The position numbers and the translations under genes were made by a program. The notes below the pieces were generated by a model. It was not told the DNA's origin. It saw nothing but the letters and a program-made list of their open reading frames with translations, and did no database searches. A stretch of DNA of 64,000 bases from Bradyrhizobium sp. SZCCHNS1050 (GTDB taxonomy: Bacteria > Pseudomonadota > Alphaproteobacteria > Rhizobiales > Xanthobacteraceae): NCBI RefSeq assembly GCF_032484785.1, contig NZ_JAUETR010000001.1, positions 1,178,001-1,242,000 of the forward strand, given 5' to 3'. This document shows positions 51,586-61,262 of this stretch, one piece after another (position 1 is the first letter of the stretch; every line of letters starts with the position of its first letter).

Positions 51586-52824
51586 ATGCCTTCGTCCGAA
51601 ATTCGTTCTTCCGGCCGCCTGAAGCGGTGGCTGAGCACCGTCGCCGCCGCCGGCTTGGTGATTGCCGCCGGCTCCTACGCCGGCTCCCAATATTTCCACT
51701 TCAGTTCCGCGCCGAATGCGGCCCGCGCCGCGGCCCCCGAACAGGCCGTCCCCGTTACGGTTGCCGTCGTCGAGCCGCGCCAGGCGAGCCTGTGGGACGA
51801 GTTCTCCGGCCGGCTTGAAGCCGTCGAGCGGGTCGAGATCCGGCCGCGGGTGGCCGGTGCCATTCTCGGCACCAATTTCACCGAGGGCTCGCTGGTCAAG
51901 GCTGGCGACGTCCTGTTCAAGATCGACCCGGCGCCCTACGCCGCCGAGGTCGACCGGGCGCAGGCGCAACTGGAAGCGGCGCGCGCCCGCGCCGCCTTCG
52001 CCGCCAACGAACTGGAGCGCGGCGCGCAGCTGGTTGGCAATTCCATCGTGACCAAGCGCGATTACGACCAGCGCGACAACGGCAATCGCGAAGCCATCGC
52101 CAACGTCAAGGCCGCCGAAGCGACCTTGCAGACAGCCAAGCTCAATCTCGACTACACGCAGGTGCGCGCGCCGGTCGACGGCCGGGTCGGCCGGATCGAG
52201 GTCACGGTCGGCAACCTCGTCGCCGCCGGGTCGGCCTCGCCGGTGCTGACCTCGCTGGTGTCCGTCAACCCGATCTATGCGAGCTTCGACGCCACCGAAG
52301 AGCTGGTGTTGCGCGCATTGTCGGCGATTGCCGACGGCTCGGGCAAACGCGGCAATCTCGACCGCATCCCGGTCGAGATGACGACCTCGGGCGGCATCAC
52401 GGCATCCGGCCATATCCAGTTGATCGACAATCAGGTCAACGGGCAGAGCGGCACGATCCGCGTCCGCGCCGTGTTCAAGAACGAGGACGGCCGGCTGATC
52501 CCCGGCCAGTTCGCGCGCGTGCGCATGGGCCAGCCGCAGCAGCAATCGCTGGTGCTGCTCGACGAGCGCGCCATCGGCACCGACCAGGACAAAAAATTCG
52601 TGATGGTGGTCGGCGACGACGAGCGCGCTGTCTATCGCCCGGTCAGCCTCGGCGGCAGCGTCGACGGCCTGCGCATCATCTCCGCCGGCCTCAAGCCCGG
52701 CGAGCGCGTGGTGGTCAATGGCCTCCAGCGGGTGCGGCCAGGTGCGTTGTTGAAGACGCAGGTGGCCGCGATGGGCGCACGCGACGGGGCGGCCACTGAC
52801 AACAAGCGACTGGCGCAGCGCTGA
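51586..52824 (+). CDS. RND efflux periplasmic adaptor (AcrA/MexA-like)
   Basis: 412 residues. An N-terminal anchor or signal (LSTVAAAGLVIAAGSYAGSQ) precedes the adaptor domains: AVPVTVAVVEPRQASLWDEF, the lipoyl-like EIRPRVAGAILGTNFTEGSLVKAGD, a short coiled coil, the second lipoyl half YTQVRAPVDGRVGRIEVTVGNLV, and the beta-barrel. It joins the RND pump to an outer-membrane channel. The permease gene follows after 323 bases, an unusually wide gap for such an operon, filled by a repeat. Confidence 0.93.
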   Translation: MPSSEIRSSGRLKRWLSTVAAAGLVIAAGSYAGSQYFHFSSAPNAARAAAPEQAVPVTVAVVEPRQASLWDEFSGRLEAVERVEIRPRVAGAILGTNFTEGSLVKAGDVLFKIDPAPYAAEVDRAQAQLEAARARAAFAANELERGAQLVGNSIVTKRDYDQRDNGNREAIANVKAAEATLQTAKLNLDYTQVRAPVDGRVGRIEVTVGNLVAAGSASPVLTSLVSVNPIYASFDATEELVLRALSAIADGSGKRGNLDRIPVEMTTSGGITASGHIQLIDNQVNGQSGTIRVRAVFKNEDGRLIPGQFARVRMGQPQQQSLVLLDERAIGTDQDKKFVMVVGDDERAVYRPVSLGGSVDGLRIISAGLKPGERVVVNGLQRVRPGALLKTQVAAMGARDGAATDNKRLAQR

Positions 52825-52862
52825 TCATGATCGACAATGGCGGTCACCACACACGCGATGCC

Positions 52863-53079
52863 CACCCTCCCCTGGAGGGGGAGGGTCGACGCGCGCACAG
52901 CGCGCGGCGGGGTGGGGTGACGGTCTCAGTTGGTGAAAACCTGCTCGCACCTCCTCAGCATCCGTGCGTCGCGGGTTCGTCTCAATTGAGCACCGCACGC
53001 GCGGAGGGGCCGCCACCCCACCCCGTCTCGCATGTCGCTGCGCTCATGCGAGCCGACCCTCCCCCTCCAGGGGAGGGTG
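52863..53079. repeat. Long inverted-repeat element inside the RND operon
   Basis: Left arm CACCCTCCCCTGGAGGGGGAGGGTCG (52863-52888) pairs with right arm at 53055-53079, and inner GCGGGGTGGGG / CCCCACCCCG arms also pair. It occupies most of the 323-base gap between adaptor and permease genes. Confidence 0.7.
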
Positions 53080-53147
53080 AACATCGCGCCCCCTCGACGA
53101 CCGACGCCAATCAGAGCCACTGACATCTCCCGACCACGGGGCCTCCC

Positions 53148-56100
53148 ATGAACCTCTCCAAATTCTTCATCGATCGGCCGATCTTCGCAGGCGTGCTGTC
53201 GACGCTGATCTTCCTCGGCGGCTTGATCGCGCTGTTCTCCATGCCGATCTCCGAATATCCCGACGTCGTGCCGCCCTCCGTGGTGGTGCGCGCGACCTAT
53301 CCCGGCGCCAATCCGAAGGTGATCGCCGAGACGGTGGCGACGCCGATCGAGGAGCAGATCAACGGCGTCGAGAACATGCTCTATATGAGCAGCCAGGCGA
53401 CCACCGACGGCGCGATGACGCTCACGGTCACCTTCAAGCTCGGCACCGATCCGGACAAGGCCACGCAGCTGGTGCAGAACCGCGTGCAGCAGGCCGAGCC
53501 GCGGCTGCCCAATGTCGTGCGCCAGCTCGGCGTCATCACCAAGAAGAGCTCGCCCGACCTCACCATGGTCGTGCATCTGATCTCGCCGAACGGCCGCTAC
53601 GACACGACGTACCTGCGCAACTACGCGGTGCTCAACGTCAAGGACCGGCTGGCGCGCATCGACGGCGTCGGCGACGTGCAGCTGTTCGGCGCCGGCGACT
53701 ATTCGATGCGGGTCTGGGTCGATCCGCAGAAGGCGGCCGAGCACGGCCTCTCCGCCAGCGACATCGTCAAGGCGATCCAGGCGCAGAACGTCGAGGCCGC
53801 CGCCGGCGTCGTCGGCGCCTCACCGAGCGTCAAGGGCCTCGATTTGCAGCTCTCGGTCAATGCCGAGGGCCGGCTGTCGAACGAGGACCAGTTCGCCGAC
53901 ATCGTCGTGAAGACCGGAACGCATGGCGAGATCACGCGGCTGCGCGACGTCGCCCGCATCGAGCTCGGCGCCTCCGAATATGGCCTGCGCTCGCTGCTCG
54001 ACAACAAGCAGGCGGTGGCGATCCCGATCTTCCAGGCGCCCGGCTCCAACGCGCTGCAGATCTCGGACAACGTCCGCGCCACCATGGCCGAGATCAAGAA
54101 GACGATGCCGGAGGGCGTCGAGTACCACATCGTCTACGACCCGACCCAGTTCGTGCGCTCCTCGATCGAGGCCGTCGTGCACACGCTGTTCGAGGCGATC
54201 GTGCTGGTCGTGATCGTCGTGATCCTGTTCCTGCAGACCTGGCGCGCCTCGATCATCCCGCTGCTGGCGGTGCCCGTCTCGATTGTCGGCACCTTTGCCG
54301 TGATGCATCTGTTCGGCTTCTCGATCAACGCGCTCAGCCTGTTCGGGCTGGTGCTCGCGATCGGCATCGTCGTCGACGACGCCATCGTCGTGGTGGAGAA
54401 CGTCGAGCGCAACATCGAGAGCGGCCTGTCGCCGCGCGACGCCACCTATCAGGCGATGCGCGAGGTGTCGGGACCGATCATCGCGATCGCGCTGGTGCTG
54501 GTCGCGGTGTTCGTGCCGCTCGCCTTCATCTCCGGCCTCACGGGGCAGTTCTACAAGCAGTTCGCCCTGACGATCGCGATCTCCACCGTGATCTCGGCGG
54601 TGAACTCGCTGACCTTGTCGCCGGCCCTGTCGGCGCTGCTGCTCAAGGGCCACCACGAGCCGAAGGATCGCCTCACCCGCATCCTCGACAAGAGTCTCGG
54701 CTGGTTCTTCCGCGGCTTCAACCGCGCCTTCGTCCGCGCCTCCAACAATTACAGCGGCAGCGTGTCCAAGGTGATCACCGGCAAGGCCGCGGTGATGATC
54801 CTCTATGTCCTGCTGGTCGGCGCCACCGCCGTGCTGTTCAAGCAGGTGCCGGGCGGCTTCGTGCCGGGCCAGGACAAGCAGTATCTGGTCGGCTTCGCGC
54901 GGCTGCCGGACGGCGCCACGCTCGACCGCTCCGAGGAGGTGATCCGCAAGATGAGCGACATCGCGCTGACGCAGCCCGGGATCGAGAGCTCGGTCGCCTT
55001 CCCCGGCCTGTCGATCTCCGGCTTCACCAACTCCTCCAATGCCGGCATCGTGTTCTCGACCTTGAAGCCGTTCGACGAGCGTAAGGATCCATCGCTGTCC
55101 GGCGGCGCGCTGGCGATGGAGCTCAACAAGAAATATGCGGGCATCCAGGACGCCTTCATCGCGATGTTCCCGCCGCCACCGGTCAACGGCTTGGGCACCA
55201 TCGGCGGCTTCAAGCTGCAGATCGAGGACCGCGCCGGCCTCGGCTACGAGGCTCTGAACGACGTCACCAAGGCGTTCATGGCCGGCCTGCAGAAGTCGCC
55301 GGAGATCGCCGGCGTGTTCTCCAGCTTCCAGGTCAACGTCCCGCAACTGTTCGCCGACATCGACCGCACCAAGGCGTTGCAGCTCGGCGTCCCCGTGACG
55401 GAGGTGTTCAACACCCTGCAGATCTACCTCGGCTCCTACTACGTGAACGACTTCAACAAGTTCGGCCGCACCTATTCGGTGCGCGTGCAGGCCGACGCGC
55501 CGTTCCGCGCCCGTGCCGACGATATCCGCCAGCTCAAGGTGCGCTCCGCCTCCGGCGACATGGTGCCGCTGTCGGCGCTGCTCAACGTGCGACAGAGCGC
55601 AGGTCCCGAACGCGCCATCCGCTACAACGGCTTCCTGTCGTCGGATATCAACGCGGCAGCGGCGCCCGGCTTCTCCTCGGGCCAAGCGCAGGCGGCCGCC
55701 GAGCGGGTCGCGGCCGAGGTGCTGCCGCCCGGCTTCGCCTTTGAATGGACCGACCTGACCTACCAGGAGTTCATCGCCGGCAACTCCGGCCTGTGGGTGT
55801 TTCCGCTCGCGATCCTGCTGGTGTTCCTGGTGCTGGCCGCGCTCTACGAGAGCCTGACCCTGCCGCTGGCGATCCTGATGATCGTGCCGATGGCGCTGCT
55901 GGCGGCGATGTTCGGTGTCTACCTCTCGAAGGGCGACAACAACATCTTCACCCAGATCGGCCTGATCGTGCTCGTCGGCCTCTCCGCCAAGAACGCGATC
56001 CTGATCGTCGAATTCGCGCGCGAGCTCGAATTCGCCGGGCGGACGCCGTTGCGCGCCGCGATCGAGGCCAGCCGCCTGCGGTTGCGGCCGATCCTGATGA

Positions 56101-56330
56101 CGTCGATGGCGTTCATCATGGGCGTGCTGCCGCTGGTGCTCTCGACCGGCGCCGGCTCGGAGATGCGGCGGGCGATGGGCGTCGCGGTGTTCTCCGGCAT
56201 GATCGGCGTCACCGTGTTCGGCCTGTTCCTGACGCCCGTGTTCTACGTGCTGCTGCGGACGCTGACCGGCATGAAGCCCCTCACCCAGCATGGCGGCCAC
56301 GGCACGGTGGCGGCTCAACCCGCGGAGTAA
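53148..56330 (+). CDS. RND multidrug efflux permease (AcrB/MexB-like)
   Basis: 1060 residues, the usual length of HAE1 RND pumps. Twelve membrane helices and two large periplasmic loops are implied. Recognisable parts are MNLSKFFIDRPIFAGVLST, TYPGANPKVIAETVATPIEEQ, the proton-relay helix GIVVDDAIVVVENVER (Asp-Asp pair), GGFVPGQDKQYLVGFARLPDGATL and SAKNAILIVEFARE. It exports drugs and other toxic molecules. No outer-membrane protein gene follows, so it must borrow a TolC/OprM-type channel encoded elsewhere. Confidence 0.95.
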   Translation: MNLSKFFIDRPIFAGVLSTLIFLGGLIALFSMPISEYPDVVPPSVVVRATYPGANPKVIAETVATPIEEQINGVENMLYMSSQATTDGAMTLTVTFKLGTDPDKATQLVQNRVQQAEPRLPNVVRQLGVITKKSSPDLTMVVHLISPNGRYDTTYLRNYAVLNVKDRLARIDGVGDVQLFGAGDYSMRVWVDPQKAAEHGLSASDIVKAIQAQNVEAAAGVVGASPSVKGLDLQLSVNAEGRLSNEDQFADIVVKTGTHGEITRLRDVARIELGASEYGLRSLLDNKQAVAIPIFQAPGSNALQISDNVRATMAEIKKTMPEGVEYHIVYDPTQFVRSSIEAVVHTLFEAIVLVVIVVILFLQTWRASIIPLLAVPVSIVGTFAVMHLFGFSINALSLFGLVLAIGIVVDDAIVVVENVERNIESGLSPRDATYQAMREVSGPIIAIALVLVAVFVPLAFISGLTGQFYKQFALTIAISTVISAVNSLTLSPALSALLLKGHHEPKDRLTRILDKSLGWFFRGFNRAFVRASNNYSGSVSKVITGKAAVMILYVLLVGATAVLFKQVPGGFVPGQDKQYLVGFARLPDGATLDRSEEVIRKMSDIALTQPGIESSVAFPGLSISGFTNSSNAGIVFSTLKPFDERKDPSLSGGALAMELNKKYAGIQDAFIAMFPPPPVNGLGTIGGFKLQIEDRAGLGYEALNDVTKAFMAGLQKSPEIAGVFSSFQVNVPQLFADIDRTKALQLGVPVTEVFNTLQIYLGSYYVNDFNKFGRTYSVRVQADAPFRARADDIRQLKVRSASGDMVPLSALLNVRQSAGPERAIRYNGFLSSDINAAAAPGFSSGQAQAAAERVAAEVLPPGFAFEWTDLTYQEFIAGNSGLWVFPLAILLVFLVLAALYESLTLPLAILMIVPMALLAAMFGVYLSKGDNNIFTQIGLIVLVGLSAKNAILIVEFARELEFAGRTPLRAAIEASRLRLRPILMTSMAFIMGVLPLVLSTGAGSEMRRAMGVAVFSGMIGVTVFGLFLTPVFYVLLRTLTGMKPLTQHGGHGTVAAQPAE

Positions 56331-56523
56331 ACAAGAATGTGAACGCGCGTGATGTCGAGCGCCCGGAAACGCGATCGTCTCTTGATTCGTAGAGACAAAT
56401 GGCAGCCGGCGTCCCGACCACGCTCCACGGATGATCCGATTCACGATCAATTCTACACGACTGTGAAACGGATCACAGACCAGCGCAGCGAGATGGAGGA
56501 CGCCAACTCCAGCACGTTGCGCC

Positions 56524-56559
56524 GACCCGGCGGCCTGTCCCGCACCAGGCCGCCGGGTC
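56524..56559. promoter_or_regulatory. Perfect 13-bp-stem hairpin
   Basis: GACCCGGCGGCCT-N10-AGGCCGCCGGGTC lies 24 bases upstream of a small gene and about 190 bases after the RND permease. It could terminate the RND message or fold in the leader of the small gene. No T-run follows. Confidence 0.6.
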
Positions 56560-56582
56560 ATTTGACCACACGGAGTTGCAAC

Positions 56583-56804
56583 ATGGATTTTTTGAATCAT
56601 CTTGTCGCCGCCAGACTGATGAAGACGGCAGAGGGTTTTGAACGCATCGGCGCCCACGGTGCATCGCGGCGGCTGCCGGCTCCGACCCGTGCGCGGGCGA
56701 CGAGCACACCGGCGCTCGGTCTCGTCGTCGACAATTCGGCGGGGAGCGAACCGGTGCCGGCGCTTGCCTGCCCGGACGATCAAGGTTGCAGCGCCGGATT
56801 GTAG
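56583..56804 (+). CDS. Small hypothetical protein (73 aa)
   Basis: 73 residues starting MDFLNHLVAARLMKTAEGFERI. A CGGAG site lies 7 bases before the ATG, just after a strong hairpin. The C-terminal half is low-complexity with two cysteines (LACPDDQGC). I do not recognise it; the N-terminal half looks like a short amphipathic helix. A longer frame from 56349 has no support. Confidence 0.45.
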   Translation: MDFLNHLVAARLMKTAEGFERIGAHGASRRLPAPTRARATSTPALGLVVDNSAGSEPVPALACPDDQGCSAGL

Positions 56805-57020
56805 GACCGCAACGCTCCAAACACGTCCCCGGGGGCGTGACCCCCGCCGGACCAGACCATGCGCCGGCAGCGGACGATCTCAACACGCCCTGCCGCAACG
56901 CGGCCGGCGCGGCGCCTAGCGCCAAAATGGCATCATCTCACGATCAAAACTCGCGCTTGCCACGGCTGGGAACAGCCGATAGCTTTTTTGAACCTTTCAA
57001 AGCGCGACGGATCATCGAGC

Positions 57021-58124
57021 ATGTTTTCACGGCGGACCAGCCCCACGGGTGTGAAGGTGTCGAACGGGACGCCACGCGCGGCCCTCCCCGTCTCGAAGAC
57101 GGTGCTGGTGGCGGCGGCAGCCATGCTGAGCGTCGCCGCGGCGGCGCAGGCGCGCGATCTCACGGTGGTGTCGTGGGGCGGCAACTATCAGGACGCGCAG
57201 CGCAAGATCTACTTCCAGCCGTTCGCCGCCAAGCTCGGCGCCACCGTGCTCGACGAGAGCTGGGACGGCGGCTATGGCGTGCTGCAGGCCAAGGTGAAGG
57301 CCGGGGTGCCGAACTGGGATGCGGTGCAGGTCGAGGCCGAGGAGCTCGAGCTCGGCTGCAGCGACGGCATCTATGAGAAGATCGACTGGAGCAAGATCGG
57401 CGACAAGAAAGGCTTCATCCCGGCCGGCGTGAGCGATTGCGGCGTCGGCGCCATCGTGTGGTCGACGGGCATGTCCTATGACGGCGACAAGATCAAGGAT
57501 GGGCCGAAGACCTGGGCGGACTTCTGGGACACGGCGAAGTTTCCGGGCAAGCGCGGCCTGCGCAAGGGCGCCAAATACACGCTCGAATTCGCGCTGATGG
57601 CCGACGGCGTGCCAGCCAGCGACGTCTACAAGGTGCTGAAGACCAAGGAGGGCGTCGAGCGCGCCTTCAAGAAGCTCGACGCGCTCAAGGCCGACATCGT
57701 GTGGTGGGAGGCCGGCGCGCAGCCGCTGCAGCTCCTGTCATCCGGCCAGGTCGCGATGACCTCGGTCTATAACGGCCGCATCAGCGCCATCAACCGCACC
57801 GAGGGCAAGCATTTCGGCTTCGTGTTTCCGGGCAGCATCTACGCGGTCGATAGCTGGGTGGTGCTGAAGGGCTCGCCAAACAAGGACGCCGCGATGAACT
57901 TCATCGCGTTTGCGAGCCAGGCCGAGAACCAGGCCAAGCTGCCGGAATACATCGCCTATGGCCTGCCGAACATCGCCGCCGCCAAGCTGGTGCCGGAAAA
58001 ATTCGCCGCCGAGCTGCCGACCACGCCGGACAATCTGAAGCAGGCGATCGCGCTCGACGTCGGCTTCTGGACCGACAATTCTGAAGAGCTGTCGAAGCGC
58101 TTCAACGCCTGGCTCGCGCGCTGA
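57021..58124 (+). CDS. Spermidine/putrescine-type ABC transporter substrate-binding protein
   Basis: 367 residues. After a signal region (VSKTVLVAAAAMLSVAAAAQARD) comes a type II binding fold: LTVVSWGGNYQDAQRKIYFQPF, NWDAVQVEAEELELGC, IVWWEAGAQPLQLLSSGQVAM and NAAMNFIAFASQ-like helix. It matches the PotD/PotF-like family, which in rhizobia binds polyamines or other small cations. It opens the unit 57021-61248 with ATPase and two permeases. The start ATG at 57021 includes a long positively charged leader before the hydrophobic stretch. Confidence 0.92.
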   Translation: MFSRRTSPTGVKVSNGTPRAALPVSKTVLVAAAAMLSVAAAAQARDLTVVSWGGNYQDAQRKIYFQPFAAKLGATVLDESWDGGYGVLQAKVKAGVPNWDAVQVEAEELELGCSDGIYEKIDWSKIGDKKGFIPAGVSDCGVGAIVWSTGMSYDGDKIKDGPKTWADFWDTAKFPGKRGLRKGAKYTLEFALMADGVPASDVYKVLKTKEGVERAFKKLDALKADIVWWEAGAQPLQLLSSGQVAMTSVYNGRISAINRTEGKHFGFVFPGSIYAVDSWVVLKGSPNKDAAMNFIAFASQAENQAKLPEYIAYGLPNIAAAKLVPEKFAAELPTTPDNLKQAIALDVGFWTDNSEELSKRFNAWLAR

Positions 58125-58229
58125 GGCTCGCCGCTTCAGCAAACCGGGCGCGCGATGATCGTCGTCGCGACGCGCGCCTGCCCTCCTCGTGCATGAGTCC
58201 CGGCGAGGTCCGCGCCGAAAGCCTCCGTC

Positions 58230-59324
58230 ATGGATACCCCCTTCATCTCGTTCCGGCATGTGGTCAAGCGCTTCGCTGCGCTGACCGTGGTCGACGATCT
58301 CGATCTCGATATCGCGCGCGGTGAGTTCGTCGCCCTGCTCGGGCCCTCCGGCTCCGGCAAGACCACGCTCCTGATGATGCTCGCAGGCTTCGAGCAGCCG
58401 ACCAGCGGCACGATCGAGGTCGGCGGCGCCAGGGTCGACGGGCTGCCTCCGCACAAGCGCAACATGGGCGTGGTGTTCCAGAACTACGCGCTGTTCCCGC
58501 ATATGAGCGTGCGCGACAACATCGCCTTTCCGCTCAGGATGCGCGGCACGTCCAAGCCCGAGATCGCGCAGCGCGTCGCCCGCGTGCTCGACATGGTCAA
58601 GCTGTCGGCCATGGCCGAGCGCAAACCGGCGCAGCTCTCCGGCGGCCAGCAGCAGCGCGTCGCACTCGCCCGCGCCCTGGTGTTCGAGCCACAGGTGGTG
58701 CTGATGGACGAGCCGCTCGGTGCGCTCGACAAGAAGCTGCGCGAGCAGATGCAACTCGACATCCGCGACCTGCACCGCCGGCTCGGCCTCACCATCGTCT
58801 TCGTCACCCACGACCAGGACGAGGCGCTGACGATGTCCGACCGCATCGCCGTGTTCAACCACGGCAGGATCGAGCAGATCGGCACGCCGCGCGAGATCTA
58901 CGAGCTGCCGCGCACGTCATTCGTCGCCGAGTTCATCGGCGAGACCAACCTGCTGGCGTGCAAGCTCGACGAGCACGCGGGCGAGGTGATGCGGCTGACG
59001 ACAGACTCGGGCCTCACGCTGTCGGCGCATGCCGGCGCCGCCCGCATCGATGGCGGCAAGGTGCAGGTTTCGATCCGTCCCGAGGCCATCCGGATCAACG
59101 ATCATGCAGCGGCGACCGCGAACCGCCTGACCGCGCGCATCCTGGATGCGGTGTATTTCGGCGATCACGTGCGTCTGGTCGCCACGGCCGGCGCGCAGCG
59201 GCTGATCATCAAGGGCGATCGTGCCGGTCAGGCCGCGGAGGTCGGCAGCGAGGTCGCGCTGTCGTTCACGGCGTCGGATGTCTGGGTGGTGGGATCATGC
59301 GACCAGACTTCCGCCAACGGTTGA
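58230..59324 (+). CDS. Spermidine/putrescine-type ABC transporter ATP-binding protein (PotA-like)
   Basis: 364 residues. Walker A GPSGSGKTT (38-46), signature [15 protein letters not shown], Walker B VVLMDEPLGALD, H-loop VTHDQDEALTMSDR, and a C-terminal TOBE domain (KVQVSIRPEAIRI). This architecture is that of PotA/UgpC-like ATPases. It overlaps the first permease gene by 28 bases. Confidence 0.93.
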   Translation: MDTPFISFRHVVKRFAALTVVDDLDLDIARGEFVALLGPSGSGKTTLLMMLAGFEQPTSGTIEVGGARVDGLPPHKRNMGVVFQNYALFPHMSVRDNIAFPLRMRGTSKPEIAQRVARVLDMVKLSAMAERKPAQLSGGQQQRVALARALVFEPQVVLMDEPLGALDKKLREQMQLDIRDLHRRLGLTIVFVTHDQDEALTMSDRIAVFNHGRIEQIGTPREIYELPRTSFVAEFIGETNLLACKLDEHAGEVMRLTTDSGLTLSAHAGAARIDGGKVQVSIRPEAIRINDHAAATANRLTARILDAVYFGDHVRLVATAGAQRLIIKGDRAGQAAEVGSEVALSFTASDVWVVGSCDQTSANG

Positions 59325-60472
59325 CGGCATTTCTGCTGCTGGCGCCGCTTCTGGCGTTCATGCTGTCGTTCTTCGTCGTGCCGCTGGTGACGATGATGAA
59401 GTCGGCTGTATCCGATCCAGTTGCGACCGAGTCCCTGCCCCGCACTCACAAGGCGCTGGCGCGCTGGGACCGCACGAGCGTGCCTCCTGCAACCGCACAG
59501 GCCGCGTTCATCGACGACATCCGCAAGCTGACCAATGACGAGCAGTTCGGCGATCTCGTTCGCCGCCTCAACAGCGCGCAGTCCGGATTCCGCAGCCTGC
59601 TCGGCAAGACCCGCCGCGCGCTCGACGGCACCGACGCGGTCGACCTAGCCGCAATCGACTCGCGCTGGAGCGAGACCCCCTATTGGACGACCATCGCCGA
59701 GGCCGTCGCCTCGCCCTGGACCGACAAGAACCTGCTCGCTGCCGTCGACCTCGAGCGCAACGCCGCCGGCAATATCGCTGCGATGCCGGAGGGCGCCTCG
59801 GCCAACCGCCTGATCATGATCCGGACCTTCGTGACCTCGGCGCTGGTGACGCTGGCCTGCATCCTCATCGGCCTGCCGTTCGCGATGGTGGCCGCCTCGG
59901 TCGACGGCTGGCGCCGGCAGATCCTGCTCGGCGCGGTGCTGCTGCCGCTGTGGACCTCCCTCCTGGTACGCACCGCGGCCTGGTATGTCGTGCTGCAGGA
60001 CAACGGCCTGATCAACGCCACCTTGAAGGGGCTCGGCCTGACGTCAGCGCCGGTGCCGCTGATGTTCAACCGGCTCGGCGTCGTCATCGCCATGACGCAT
60101 GTGCTGCTGCCGTTCATGGTGCTGCCGATCTTCAGCGTGCTGATCGCGATCCCGCGCAATCTGATGCCGGCGGCGGCCTCGCTCGGCGCGCATCCGCTGC
60201 GCGCCTTCGTCCACGTCCTGCTGCCGCTGTCGATGCGCGGCGTCGTCTCCGGCGCGCTGCTCGTGTTCATGGCCGCGCTCGGCTATTACATCACGCCCGC
60301 GCTGATCGGCGGCGCCAACGATCAGATGATCAGCTCGGTGATCGCCTACTACGCCACGGGAGCCGCGAACTGGGGCATGGCCGGCGCGCTCGGCCTCGTC
60401 CTGCTGGCGATGACGATCCTGCTCTACGCCGTCTACATTCGGCTGACCTCGGCCGAGGAGCAGCGCGCATGA
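59297..60472 (+). CDS. ABC transporter permease (PotB-like) with a large periplasmic insertion
   Basis: 391 residues. After the first membrane helix (LTAFLLLAPLLAFMLSFFVV) there is an unusually long polar segment of about 120 residues (31-155) before the permease core with TTLVTLAC-like helices and the EAA loop AIPRNLMPAAASLGAHPLRAF. PotB-type permeases are usually near 290 residues, so this is an insertion, typical of a subset of rhizobial transporters as I recall. It starts inside the ATPase gene and ends with an ATGA overlap with the next permease. Confidence 0.9.
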   Translation: MRPDFRQRLTAFLLLAPLLAFMLSFFVVPLVTMMKSAVSDPVATESLPRTHKALARWDRTSVPPATAQAAFIDDIRKLTNDEQFGDLVRRLNSAQSGFRSLLGKTRRALDGTDAVDLAAIDSRWSETPYWTTIAEAVASPWTDKNLLAAVDLERNAAGNIAAMPEGASANRLIMIRTFVTSALVTLACILIGLPFAMVAASVDGWRRQILLGAVLLPLWTSLLVRTAAWYVVLQDNGLINATLKGLGLTSAPVPLMFNRLGVVIAMTHVLLPFMVLPIFSVLIAIPRNLMPAAASLGAHPLRAFVHVLLPLSMRGVVSGALLVFMAALGYYITPALIGGANDQMISSVIAYYATGAANWGMAGALGLVLLAMTILLYAVYIRLTSAEEQRA

Positions 60473-61248
60473 AATGGCTGCCGCTCGTCAAGCTGCTGTT
60501 CGCGATCGCCGTCATCGTGTTCCTGCTCGGGCCGTTGATCGCGGTGCTGCCGCTATCGCTGACCGACAGCGTGTTCCTGAACTATCCCATTCCCGGCTAT
60601 TCGACGCGCTGGTTTCGCGAGCTGGTCACCGCCGACTCCTGGCGGCTGTCGATCGTCAACAGCCTGCTGATCGGCGCGGGGACCACAGCCCTTGCAACGT
60701 TGCTCGGCACGCTCGCCGCGCTCGGCCTGCGCGGCAAGCCCGCCTCGCTGCTGTTCGCGACGCTTCGCACCGTGTTCCTGCTGCCGATGGTCGTGCCGGC
60801 GGTGGTGCTCGGCGTCGGCATGCAGCTGATGTTCTCGCGCTACGGGCTCACCAACACCTATCTCGGCGTCATCATCGCGCACACCGTCGTCGCCGTGCCG
60901 TTCGTGCTGGTCAACGTCTCCTCGGCCTTGCAGGGCGTCGATATCCAGCTCGAGCGGGCCGCCGCGAGTCTCGGCGCCTCGCCTGCCGTGGTGCTGCGCT
61001 CGGTGACGTTTCCCATCGCGCTGCCCGGCATGATCTCCGGCGCATTGTTCGCTTTCGCGACGTCGCTGGACGAGGTGGTGCTGACGCTCTTCGTCGCCGG
61101 CCCCAATCAGCGCACCCTGGCGCGGCAGATGTTCGCCACCATCCGCGAGAACATCAGTCCGGCGATCGTCTCGGCGGCGGCCGTGTTCATCGTCGGGACG
61201 ATCGTGCTGTCGCTCGCGATGCTCGCGCTCCGGCGGCGGATGACGTGA
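60469..61248 (+). CDS. ABC transporter permease (PotC-like)
   Basis: 259 residues with about six membrane helices and the EAA coupling loop LERAAASLGASPAVVLRSVTFP. This second permease pairs with the product of 59297-60472. It is translationally coupled to it (ATGA) and is the last gene of the four-gene operon. A perfect palindrome lies 15 bases past its end. Confidence 0.92.
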   Translation: MKWLPLVKLLFAIAVIVFLLGPLIAVLPLSLTDSVFLNYPIPGYSTRWFRELVTADSWRLSIVNSLLIGAGTTALATLLGTLAALGLRGKPASLLFATLRTVFLLPMVVPAVVLGVGMQLMFSRYGLTNTYLGVIIAHTVVAVPFVLVNVSSALQGVDIQLERAAASLGASPAVVLRSVTFPIALPGMISGALFAFATSLDEVVLTLFVAGPNQRTLARQMFATIRENISPAIVSAAAVFIVGTIVLSLAMLALRRRMT

Positions 61249-61262
61249 GGGAAGGCACCGGT

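Noticed and set aside
53820..56783. A 987-codon frame antisense to the RND permease
   Set aside because: His/Gly/Arg/Asp-rich shadow translation opposite an unmistakable RND gene; no ribosome site or family.
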